NCBI RefSeq assembly: GCF_014838715.1
Contig: NZ_CP061947.1
Location: 3,782,001-3,846,000, forward strand
Reading direction: 5' to 3'
Origin: Algoriphagus sp. Y33
Lineage (GTDB): Bacteria; Bacteroidota; Bacteroidia; Cytophagales; Cyclobacteriaceae
Length of the DNA: 64,000 nt
Made by a program: the position numbers and the translations under genes. Shown piece by piece: positions 16,843-24,747 of the stretch. Under the pieces are notes generated by a model. That model was not told where the DNA came from. It made no database searches and saw nothing but the letters and a program-made list of their open reading frames with translations. Each line of letters opens with the position of its first letter. Position 1 is the first letter of the stretch.

Positions 16843-16879
16843 AACAGACTTCCCTTAATTGAGGAAGTCTGTTTTTTTT
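16843..16879 (+). terminator. Intrinsic terminator after the DUF1275 gene
   Basis: AACAGACTTCC (16843-16853) and GGAAGTCTGTT (16863-16873) form a perfect 11-bp stem with a nine-base loop and run into eight T. It separates the plus-strand operon from the convergent BASS gene. In the opposite direction only a TTTTCC follows, so it would be weaker for the minus strand. Confidence 0.88.
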
Positions 16880-16911
16880 ATAGAAATGATTGGGTTAGCA
16901 AGACAGTTAAT

Positions 16912-18006
16912 TCATTTTATATCCTCTCCCTTGATAGGCTTTTTGTGCCAATAGGAAGCGAGCAAAGAACCGGTCACATTCATCAAAGGGCCAAAAACAG
17001 CAGGAGCCAGACCCACAGTAGCTATTTTACCCATTTCCTTGGCGATACCTGAAGCCAATCCCCCATTCTGCATTCCCACCTCTATCGCAATAGTTCTACA
17101 GTCTTTTTCATTGAGCCTCAGCAACCTGCTCGCCCAATACCCCAGAGTATATCCTGCAAGGTTGTGAATTACCACCAGAATAATCAGCAGTGGGCCTATC
17201 TCCAATAAACTATCCCTGCCGGCAGCTACTATCACTATAAGAATAAGGGCTATAGCTGCCATAGAAATTATCGGCATCAGATCATCCAGCCATTTGGCTT
17301 TGCCTTGCAAGAAATAATTGAAAATCAGCCCCGCACCTATAGGTATAATCACCATTTTCACAATGCTAAACATCATATCCAGAACGTCAATTGCCACAAA
17401 TTCCCCCGCAAGCCATCCCATCAAAAACGGAGTGACGAAAGGTGCCAACAAAGTGGTGACTGAGGTCACGGTAATAGAAAGAGCAAGATTCGCCCTAGCA
17501 AGGTAGCTCATTACATTGGAAGCCATTCCACTTGGAGAACAGCCGATAAGAATAATCCCGGCAGCTATTTCCGGCGAAAAGCCACTCATATTTGCTAGCG
17601 AATACCCAATAAAAGGCATTATGGAAAATTGGCAAAGCACACCTATGAGCACCCCTTTGGGCATTTTGACTACTCCGAGAAAATCTTTGATGCTCATAGA
17701 AGTCCCCATTCCAAACATAATTATCTGGATCAATGGAACTATCAAACCACTAAACTTGAAGCTTCCGTACTCAATGAAATAATGCGGAAAATAAAGTGCA
17801 AGTGCCACAGACCCAAAGATCATCATGGAGTAAGCATAGCCTTTTAATTTCGGACTTCCCAAAAATGTAATGGCGCAGCAAAAGAAAAAGCCAATCCATA
17901 GCAGTCCTGCATGTGCAATACCTAAAAAAAGACTAATGCCTAGTGCAGCAAAGAACATTACACCGGTGACAGCTGAAAGTATTTTAGTAATTGTTGGATT
18001 AAACAT
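16912..18006 (-). CDS. BASS-family sodium symporter (bile acid:Na+ symporter family)
   Basis: 364 residues from the ATG at 18006 (a TTG at 18039 would add 11). About ten hydrophobic segments. The SBF-family marks are the half-helix LIGCSPSGMASNVMSYLARAN, with the Na-site region, and AIEVGMQNGGLASGIAKEM in the second repeat. Plant BASS2 of this superfamily is a sodium:pyruvate symporter; others take bile acids or pantothenate. It is the last gene of the acid-sugar locus, 90 bases after the enolase-superfamily gene, so import of a small keto acid made by the exported enzymes is a reasonable inference. Slightly longer than most bacterial members. Confidence 0.85.
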   Translation of the reverse strand: MFNPTITKILSAVTGVMFFAALGISLFLGIAHAGLLWIGFFFCCAITFLGSPKLKGYAYSMMIFGSVALALYFPHYFIEYGSFKFSGLIVPLIQIIMFGMGTSMSIKDFLGVVKMPKGVLIGVLCQFSIMPFIGYSLANMSGFSPEIAAGIILIGCSPSGMASNVMSYLARANLALSITVTSVTTLLAPFVTPFLMGWLAGEFVAIDVLDMMFSIVKMVIIPIGAGLIFNYFLQGKAKWLDDLMPIISMAAIALILIVIVAAGRDSLLEIGPLLIILVVIHNLAGYTLGYWASRLLRLNEKDCRTIAIEVGMQNGGLASGIAKEMGKIATVGLAPAVFGPLMNVTGSLLASYWHKKPIKGEDIK

Positions 18007-18096
18007 TGTTGGATTTTGGGTGAGGACGAATGAAAACAACCCGAAAACAGGTTTTTCAACTAGCTCTCGGGTATATCAATAGGTAAAATAGGTGTC

Positions 18097-19581
18097 TTAA
18101 CTGTAAGTTCGGTCATGAGAGCGCTTTTCATTCCACATCTCTGTAGGAGCGAAAAAAGAACTATCAGACTTATGCAAATGCGCTTTCACCACTTCTTCAT
18201 TCAGCTCGATTCCTAACCCTGGAGCATCCAATGGAACCGGTGCATATCCTTTGTCAATCATCTTGCCTCCACCTGTCATCGTCACCATATCCTCCCACCA
18301 AGGTATATCTACCGAATGGTGCTCTAACGCAAGAAAATTCTGTGTCGCGGCTGCACAATGCACATTTGCCATAAATGAAACAGGGGTACCGGCCTGGTGC
18401 ATAGCCATACCAATTCCTTTTTCTTCCGCATAATCCGCGATTCTCTTTGTCTCCAAAAGACCGCCTGAGGATGCCAAATCCGGATGTACAATATCTACAG
18501 CATGATTATCGATGAGGTCTTTGAAATATTCCAGTAGATAGATGTCTTCACCGGTAGTCGTAGGAGTGTTCAGTGCATCCGTGATAGTCTTGTGCTGCTG
18601 CCACATCTGCCAAGGAACCATGTCTTCCAACCATGCCAGACGATATTTATCAAGTGCTTGGCCTAGCCGGATACAATTGTTCAAGTCAAAGTGTCCATAG
18701 TGATCTGTTGATATCGGAATATCATACCCTACCATACTTCTCACATTATCCACGATTTTTGCAAGCTCGTCAAGACCTTTTTCTGTAATCTGTACACCTG
18801 TAAATGGATGTGCTGTATTTGCATAGGACATATAGCCTCCCTGCCACTGGCTTTTCCCTTGCTTGAAAATCTCAGGATTCACAATACAGCCTGGGATATC
18901 CATAATCTCCCCAATCGAAACATCCATCTTCAACCACGTATATCCCTGCTCCTCAGTTCTGTATTTGATAAGTTTCCTTTGCTCTTCCGGAGAACTTGCT
19001 TCCGGCGTATCGGCATATAGCCTCACAGAATCCCTATATCTCCCACCCAGCAGTTGCCAGGCTGGCACATTATAGGCTTTTCCACAAAGATCCCATAACG
19101 CCATCTCTACTCCACAAACCCCTCCGGCTTGGCGGGACTGACCGCCAAACTGCTTGATAATCTTAAAAATTTTCTCCACGTTACATGGATTCTCCCCAAG
19201 AATACGGCTTTTCAGCATCAAAGCATACGTTGGATCTGCACCGTCACGTACTTCTCCCAGTCCGTAAATACCTTGATTGGTATCAATACGCAAAATGGCT
19301 GTACCTCCCATTACCGCAGTATGGGCGTATCTCATATCCGTAATTTTCAGATCAGACGGTGCAGAAGCTCTACGCAAATTTTTGGTCGTTTCGGCCATGG
19401 TATCTTCAATGCTTAGCCCCATGAGTGCTGTCAAACTCAATCCTCCCAGTGCTGTTTTCTTCAAAAAATCCCTCCTGTTGTCCTTTGTAAATGGATTGTC
19501 AATTTCTGCTTGCCTCTGCGCGGTATACTGCTGTTCTCTTGTTTTGTTTTTTTCTATCAGATCTTTAAGCGTGCTTTTCAT
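18097..19581 (-). CDS. Tat-exported enolase-superfamily (mandelate racemase/MLE-type) enzyme
   Basis: 494 residues. A twin-arginine signal (RRDFLKKTALGGLSLTALMG) begins only at residue 36, after a charged N-terminal extension. The capping domain and TIM barrel follow. Probable metal ligands are Asp in ISTDHYGH, Glu in AWLEDMVP and Glu in TTGEDIYL; a general-base His is in GMAMHQAGTP and a final acidic residue in LALEHHSVD. The superfamily KxK is KMD (TWLKMDV), so it is not a racemase of the usual type, and a sugar-acid dehydratase is most likely. It differs clearly from the other enolase-superfamily protein at 20928. Repeat copy E1 lies just upstream. Confidence 0.82.
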   Translation of the reverse strand: MKSTLKDLIEKNKTREQQYTAQRQAEIDNPFTKDNRRDFLKKTALGGLSLTALMGLSIEDTMAETTKNLRRASAPSDLKITDMRYAHTAVMGGTAILRIDTNQGIYGLGEVRDGADPTYALMLKSRILGENPCNVEKIFKIIKQFGGQSRQAGGVCGVEMALWDLCGKAYNVPAWQLLGGRYRDSVRLYADTPEASSPEEQRKLIKYRTEEQGYTWLKMDVSIGEIMDIPGCIVNPEIFKQGKSQWQGGYMSYANTAHPFTGVQITEKGLDELAKIVDNVRSMVGYDIPISTDHYGHFDLNNCIRLGQALDKYRLAWLEDMVPWQMWQQHKTITDALNTPTTTGEDIYLLEYFKDLIDNHAVDIVHPDLASSGGLLETKRIADYAEEKGIGMAMHQAGTPVSFMANVHCAAATQNFLALEHHSVDIPWWEDMVTMTGGGKMIDKGYAPVPLDAPGLGIELNEEVVKAHLHKSDSSFFAPTEMWNEKRSHDRTYS

Positions 19582-19657
19582 AGTAGATTGGGTTATTGTT
19601 TATTATCAGTTTAATCGCAAATAATCATATTATAACTCGTGTAGTATTACCCAAGAT

Positions 19658-19762
19658 CCGTCAGGTTTACACCATGGATTTTTGATGAATAAGTAGCTTC
19701 TTATGGTTCTAAATAGCAAAACCTGACAGGTTTATCCGGTACTTTTTACACTTAACATAACA
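19658..19762 (+). repeat. Dispersed palindromic repeat, copy E1
   Basis: About 105 bases that align with 34296-34401. Shared words are GTCARGTTTACACCATKGA, TTTTTGATRAATAAG, GGTTCTAA, the near-palindrome AAACCTGACAGGTTT (19719-19733) and a TAACATA end. It fills half of the 218-base gap between the two last enzyme genes of the operon, so it may shape transcript stability there. No coding content. Confidence 0.65.
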
Positions 19763-19799
19763 CTAGTTGAAAATAAGTTTGGTGAACTATCATCCAACC

Positions 19800-20777
19800 T
19801 CAATAATTTCTTTCTTTCAGATAATCGTCCAATTCTTCCTTAGTCATTGGAAGTTTTCCGGGGTAATTATTCAACCAGTCCAGAAAATCCTTTTTGATCT
19901 CCTCTGTCCACTGACTGTCTATCTGACCAGCCAGATACTTTCCTTCCCGAAGTCTTTGATGCCCGAATTCATCTCTTAATCCAGTCACTTCGGATGTCAA
20001 CACCAGTTCCTCCACCAGATAGGCAGGAATAAAAATCACTCCGTATTTCTTCGCCAACACCACATCACCCGGAAGTACTGTTGCTCTCCCTATGCGAATC
20101 GGAGAATTAATGGACGTAAGCATCATTTGCTGGATGTAGGAAGGATCTTGGCCTTTCATCCAGGCATTGAAACCTTCGATTGCAGAGAGCCCTTCCTGAT
20201 CACGAACCGAGCCATTGAAAATTACTCCCCGCTGGGATTTGGCGTAGATCGCATTTCCGAGATTATCACCGATCAAAGTTCCGTCCACTATCTTTCCATA
20301 CCCATCGGCCACATATACATCTCCATTGGTAAGGATATCAATTGGCCAGGAGTTAGTCCCTCCTTTTGGGGATCTACCTTCTTTTTCTACTCCCTGGTCT
20401 TTAACTTGCTTCTCCAAATCAGGTCTTAGGGGCATGTATTGAGCTGTAACTACACGACCGGTCATTGCTTCCTCAGGAAGCATGATTTGCCAGTCCCCTT
20501 CATATTGGTTTTGATAGCCTTTGTTTCTAAGCACGCCCCAAGCCTCTTCGATGGAGATGTTTTTCAATCGTTCAAGAATGGAATCTGAGACCTTGGGTCT
20601 GCCGTCTTGAAAACGCTCCCCCGTCCAATCTGCGGTGAGGGCTTTGATGTATTCCGGGGAAGCTCCCACATGTTGTGCTGTAGCACTTCCACCCACTACA
20701 AAAAGGATCACAGCAAGTATACTCGCTAAGGCATGCGTCCCACGCAAAGCTTTAAATTCAAGATAAAAGATATTCAT
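19800..20777 (-). CDS. Exported RraA-family (HMG/CHA aldolase-like) protein, copy 1
   Basis: 325 residues from the ATG at 20777; a TTG at 20810 adds 11. Residues 16-34 are hydrophobic and end in ATAQ, a likely signal peptide. The RraA fold follows. The aldolase motif GDNLGN (170-175) and the Arg192-Asp193 pair in NGSVRDQEG are kept; in HMG/CHA aldolases these bind the metal and pyruvate enolate. Hence an aldolase or decarboxylase acting on a 2-keto acid is favoured over the RNase E regulator role. Its paralogue is at 22226. Both have an extra N-terminal helical part (residues about 40-100) beyond the usual 160-200 residue family length. Confidence 0.82.
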   Translation of the reverse strand: MNIFYLEFKALRGTHALASILAVILFVVGGSATAQHVGASPEYIKALTADWTGERFQDGRPKVSDSILERLKNISIEEAWGVLRNKGYQNQYEGDWQIMLPEEAMTGRVVTAQYMPLRPDLEKQVKDQGVEKEGRSPKGGTNSWPIDILTNGDVYVADGYGKIVDGTLIGDNLGNAIYAKSQRGVIFNGSVRDQEGLSAIEGFNAWMKGQDPSYIQQMMLTSINSPIRIGRATVLPGDVVLAKKYGVIFIPAYLVEELVLTSEVTGLRDEFGHQRLREGKYLAGQIDSQWTEEIKKDFLDWLNNYPGKLPMTKEELDDYLKERNY

Positions 20778-20927
20778 AGTTATTTGGCCAGGGTTTATCG
20801 ATTTACTCAAGGTGCTGTTTTTTTAGTTATAATAAGGTTGGGACTTTCAATTGAAACGACCCTCTTTCTATGTTATATGGTCATCCTTACCATTAATTCT
20901 GGTTTATGACGGTGAAGTACCCCGGCA

Positions 20928-22202
20928 TTATTCAAAAAAAGGAATCCCCGGAACTGCGTGTTTTTTCATTCCTTCCTCATTGATTTCCACTCCGATTCCA
21001 GGCTTCTCAGAAAGAGTGATGAAGCTATTTTCAGTTTTCGGGCCATCGTAGGTCACGATATCTTTCCAGAGATCGTCGGTGTCCATATAGATTTGCCATT
21101 CCATAATCTGGAAGTTTGGCACCGACGCACATACATGGCAACTCGCCATAGCGCCTAAAAAAGAAGCCACCATATGAGGAGAAAAAGGCACATAATGAAG
21201 ATTGGCCAAATTGGCAATGCGCTGACCTTCTCCTAATCCCCCTGCCTTCTGCAGATCGGGCATAATGATATTCAAGGCTCCATCCGACAATAGTTTTGTA
21301 AATCCGTAGGCTAGGTAGATATTTTCGCCGGCACAGATCGGAGTGCTAGTCTCTTGGGTAATATGCTTATACATTTCCGGATTATCAGCAGGTATTGGTT
21401 CTTCTAAAAACATCAAATTCAGAGGCTCGTAAGCTTTCGCCATCTTCATTCCGGTTATTGCGTCATATCTCCCGTGCATATCTACACAGATATCTATATT
21501 GGGTCCCACCTCTTCCCTCACTGCCGCTATGGCATTGTACATTCTGTCTATTTCTGCCGGACTCGCTGTCCAGTTGTATCGGTCATATTTATTAGGATCT
21601 CTTGCATCATCTACATCAAATTTTACTGCGTTATATCCCCGGGAGACGGCATTCTTTGCAGCAGCGGCATAATCATCCGGAGTAGGATTGGTAGACGTAT
21701 AAAGTGCTGTATCGCAATAGACCCGGATTTTATCTCTGAATTTCCCTCCCAGCAATTGGTAAACAGGAACGTTAAATACTTTTCCGGTAATATCCCAAAG
21801 GGCTGTTTCAATCGCTGTCAAAACAGCCACAAATACTCCGGATTGTGCACCACCAAAAAAAGCTCCTTTGCGGATTTGCTCTGCTAGTCGATTGGGATTT
21901 AGTGGGTTTTGCCCCCTAAGCTGTCTCCCCATGCGCTGAATCATGTAATAGGTACCTTGGATAGCATCTACTGCTTCACCACATCCCCAAACGTCCTGAT
22001 CGGTATATATTTTTACATAGACTGCACCCCGCACATAGGCACACTTTACATCCGTAATTTTTAGATCTGAAGGATTAGAGTAGGGATTTTGTCGTGCCAC
22101 TGCTTCATTTAAACCGCCAAAAGTCCCCAATAAGCCAGCGCCGGTCAGTCCGGCTACAGCACTTTTTTGAAGAAATGATCTTCTTGTATTTTTAGGTTTC
22201 AT
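20928..22202 (-). CDS. Tat-exported galactonate dehydratase-like enolase-superfamily enzyme
   Basis: 424 residues. Tat signal RRSFLQKSAVAGLTGAGLLG at 7-26. The barrel keeps the full galactonate-dehydratase set: Asp241-Met-His243 (DMHGR), Glu267 (FLEEP), Glu293 (AGENI), catalytic His343 (SPHMVAS) and Glu368 (QIMEW). This is strong support for a syn-dehydration of an aldonate to a 2-keto-3-deoxy acid. Cytoplasmic members are the norm; an exported one implies the reaction runs in the periplasm. It starts 23 bases after the upstream RraA gene stop, so the two form a dehydratase/aldolase pair. Confidence 0.87.
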   Translation of the reverse strand: MKPKNTRRSFLQKSAVAGLTGAGLLGTFGGLNEAVARQNPYSNPSDLKITDVKCAYVRGAVYVKIYTDQDVWGCGEAVDAIQGTYYMIQRMGRQLRGQNPLNPNRLAEQIRKGAFFGGAQSGVFVAVLTAIETALWDITGKVFNVPVYQLLGGKFRDKIRVYCDTALYTSTNPTPDDYAAAAKNAVSRGYNAVKFDVDDARDPNKYDRYNWTASPAEIDRMYNAIAAVREEVGPNIDICVDMHGRYDAITGMKMAKAYEPLNLMFLEEPIPADNPEMYKHITQETSTPICAGENIYLAYGFTKLLSDGALNIIMPDLQKAGGLGEGQRIANLANLHYVPFSPHMVASFLGAMASCHVCASVPNFQIMEWQIYMDTDDLWKDIVTYDGPKTENSFITLSEKPGIGVEINEEGMKKHAVPGIPFFE

Positions 22203-22225
22203 AGGTTTATCAGATTTTTAATTAG

Positions 22226-23158
22226 TTACCAGGTTCTGTTTTTGAGTATTTCTTGAATCTGCTCCCTTGCTATAGGCAATTCGTCAATATGGGCTTCAAG
22301 CCACTGAGAAAAGTCTTTTTCTATTTCATCAGACCACCTGGTATCGATATCACCGGCAGTATATTTTCCTTCACGGATTCGCTCATGCCCAAACATATCC
22401 CTCAACCGAACTACCTCAGAGGTAACTACTACCTGCTCGACTAGATGAGCGGGGATAAACGAAACTGCACCGTCACGACCTAAAACCACATCACCTGCCA
22501 TCACTGTAGCTTGTCCGATTTTTGTAGGTTTATTGATACCGATCAGCATGGTATTTAAATCTCTAGGTTGGTTATGATGGGAAGGATGATATGTACGGTA
22601 ATAGGAGGTGAAGCCTCCGATTTCTTTGAGTCCGGCGATATCCCTGATAGCTCCATTATAAACTATTCCATTGCCTGAATTGGCATAAATCGCATTGCCT
22701 ACATTATCGCCGATAGTAGGACCTCCATCATGAATCCCGAACTGGTCGGCAACATATACATCTCCTTCTACCAATAAATCCACTGGCCAAACATTCTGTC
22801 CTTTCTTTCCTTCAGCTTTTCCACGGGCATCTATGGCTCCATGGATATCTGGCCTGCCAGGCATAAAAGTGGCTGTCAAAGCCCTTCCCACCATAATGCT
22901 GTCAGGATTGATCATCTCCCATCCATCTGCATATTGGTATTTGTAGCCTGCATTTTTCATCACTGCCCATGCTTCGTCATGGGTAACGATTTTCATTCGC
23001 TTCAATAGGTCATCAGACACTTTAGGGCGACCATCTTCAAATCTTTCTCCTTTCCATTCTTGGGTGAGAAAGAGCATTTCTTCTTTGGAAATTTGCTGAG
23101 AAAAAGATTCTATTACAACTAAGAATAGAAACAATAGGGTTAGATATGATTTGTTCAT
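22226..23158 (-). CDS. Exported RraA-family (HMG/CHA aldolase-like) protein, copy 2
   Basis: 310 residues with a signal peptide (MNKSYLTLLFLFLVVIESFS, cleavage before QQ). It is a clear paralogue of copy 1: both contain GERFxDGRPKVSD, the NVWPVDLL/NSWPIDIL strand, GDVYVAD and FGHxRxREGKY. The catalytic GDNVGN (150-155) and Arg172-Asp173 are present. The proposed reaction is retro-aldol cleavage of the keto acid made by the neighbouring dehydratase. It is the first enzyme gene after susD, 60 bases downstream, with a terminator in between. Confidence 0.83.
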   Translation of the reverse strand: MNKSYLTLLFLFLVVIESFSQQISKEEMLFLTQEWKGERFEDGRPKVSDDLLKRMKIVTHDEAWAVMKNAGYKYQYADGWEMINPDSIMVGRALTATFMPGRPDIHGAIDARGKAEGKKGQNVWPVDLLVEGDVYVADQFGIHDGGPTIGDNVGNAIYANSGNGIVYNGAIRDIAGLKEIGGFTSYYRTYHPSHHNQPRDLNTMLIGINKPTKIGQATVMAGDVVLGRDGAVSFIPAHLVEQVVVTSEVVRLRDMFGHERIREGKYTAGDIDTRWSDEIEKDFSQWLEAHIDELPIAREQIQEILKNRTW

Positions 23159-23179
23159 CTTGGAATATAACTAAAATCT

Positions 23180-23210
23180 AAAAAACCGAGTCTGGGTTTT
23201 CCAGACCCGG
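23180..23210 (-). terminator. Intrinsic terminator between susD and the first aldolase gene
   Basis: On the minus strand CCGGGTCTGG (23210-23201) pairs with CCAGACTCGG (23195-23186) through one wobble, with a five-base loop, and TTTTTT follows (23185-23180). It starts eight bases after the susD stop. The next gene begins at 23158, only 21 bases after the T run, so expression of the enzymes needs read-through. Confidence 0.85.
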
Positions 23211-23218
23211 TTATGTTT

Positions 23219-24736
23219 CTATTTATCCCACCAAACTTTGGTCTCAAGGTTATCAGCTCCCTGAGCTGAAATAGCAGCTTGGACATTTTCGGAATTCACA
23301 GAAATTTCAGAATTCGGATAAGTTAATCGATTGATAAATTCCACGTCCCTTCCAGGATATGGATTTGGAGTCAATTCCGGATAGCCCGATCTCCTGAAGT
23401 TAGCAAAAGCTTCTGGACCATTCAGAAAGCTGGAGATCCAATATTGCGTGTTGATCTGCTCCATTGCCATAGACGCTTCGAAGGGATTTTGCTCGAGATA
23501 TTGATCTATTTCAGAAGTGGAAATGACAGATCCTTCATCCACCGTACCAAGCTGATTCATATGGGCACGGACTCCGGCATTGTAGTACTCTTCCACCGAT
23601 CCGCTGCTGATCCAGCCCCTTTCTCTTGCTTCTGCCATAAGCAAATAATTTTGCGAAGCAGTAACAAGAAAGTTTGGTGCAGTATTTTTGGTCACCCGTC
23701 TTCTATCTGCTTGCGCAAATTCGTAAAAACTGGCCAATCCCAATGCCGAAGCAGCACTTACAGCTCCTGCATTATCGTTCCCCATGGGCATTCCCACATG
23801 GATACTTGCATCATAGGTTTCATTGGCGGCTGTCTGCTCCGGACCTGATTTGGCACCTACATAAGTTACTGCAATTGCAGAAAGACGTGGATCATTCCTG
23901 TTTCGCAGATAGTCTACAAATGGTTCCGTTAAGTAGAAATTGGAAGCTTCAGTTGCATTCAGGAAATTACCGATGGGATTGGTGTAGTTTGGGTCATGGT
24001 TGATTTTGGCGTTATCGTCATTTGTCAAAATAACTCCCCCCTGCACGGCTACCTGTACCACTTGGGCAGCTGTGACGGGATCTACTTTGCTCAGCCGCAT
24101 CCCTGCTCTCAGAAGCAGTGAATAACCAAAACTCTTCCATTTGTTCAAATCACCTCCGTAGAGAATATCAGCAGATTCCATAGTTCCGGAAAGATCCAAA
24201 GCTGCAGTAGCTTCAGTCAATTCTTTGATCAAATCCTCGTAAATAGCTTCCTGAGAATCATACACAGGCAGGTAAATCTGATCTGAATAGCCTTTGCCTC
24301 CTTCGAAATACGGAATACTCCCATAATCATCCGTCAGCACCATAAACGCAAATGCTTGAACAATTCTGGTCATATTCTTAAGATTGGCCCGGGAAGGGTT
24401 ATCTTCTGTCTGGTTGATTACATCACGTGTATTTTTGATCACGTTTCTATAATATCCCTGCCACAGTTCCTGAGTCAAGGTTCTGTTATCTTGGTTGTAA
24501 TTGGCTCCTGAGACCAGCCCTGAATTAGGGGTGACTATCTGCTGAACAATCCCAATATCATAGACTAAACTTCCATTCGGGTATGCACAGCCTACAATCG
24601 CGGCATTCAGTTGAAATACCGGATCAATTGAAGTTGCACTGACTTTATTGGTATTGAGTTCATCAAAGTTATTGTCGCATCCCGATGAATAAACCAATAC
24701 TACTAGTATGAATATATAATTGATGATCTTTTGCAT
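23219..24736 (-). CDS. SusD/RagB-like outer membrane lipoprotein
   Basis: 505 residues. Lipoprotein signal with Cys20 (VYSSGC). The mature N-terminus DNNFDELNTNKVSATSIDP is the typical start of the SusD-like group with TPR helices. LLMAEARERGW and a PNPYPGRDVEF segment match conserved family parts near the C-terminus. It should lie on the cell surface as the lid of the SusC channel at 24748. The gene starts 11 bases after susC. The ligand is not predictable; the downstream enzymes point to a sugar acid or acidic glycan. Confidence 0.92.
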   Translation of the reverse strand: MQKIINYIFILVVLVYSSGCDNNFDELNTNKVSATSIDPVFQLNAAIVGCAYPNGSLVYDIGIVQQIVTPNSGLVSGANYNQDNRTLTQELWQGYYRNVIKNTRDVINQTEDNPSRANLKNMTRIVQAFAFMVLTDDYGSIPYFEGGKGYSDQIYLPVYDSQEAIYEDLIKELTEATAALDLSGTMESADILYGGDLNKWKSFGYSLLLRAGMRLSKVDPVTAAQVVQVAVQGGVILTNDDNAKINHDPNYTNPIGNFLNATEASNFYLTEPFVDYLRNRNDPRLSAIAVTYVGAKSGPEQTAANETYDASIHVGMPMGNDNAGAVSAASALGLASFYEFAQADRRRVTKNTAPNFLVTASQNYLLMAEARERGWISSGSVEEYYNAGVRAHMNQLGTVDEGSVISTSEIDQYLEQNPFEASMAMEQINTQYWISSFLNGPEAFANFRRSGYPELTPNPYPGRDVEFINRLTYPNSEISVNSENVQAAISAQGADNLETKVWWDK

Positions 24737-24747
24737 GTCTGTATAGC

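Noticed and set aside
19800..20777. RraA-family protein as an RNase E inhibitor
   Set aside because: It has an export signal and retains the aldolase Arg-Asp and GDNxGN residues, so an extracytoplasmic enzyme fits better.
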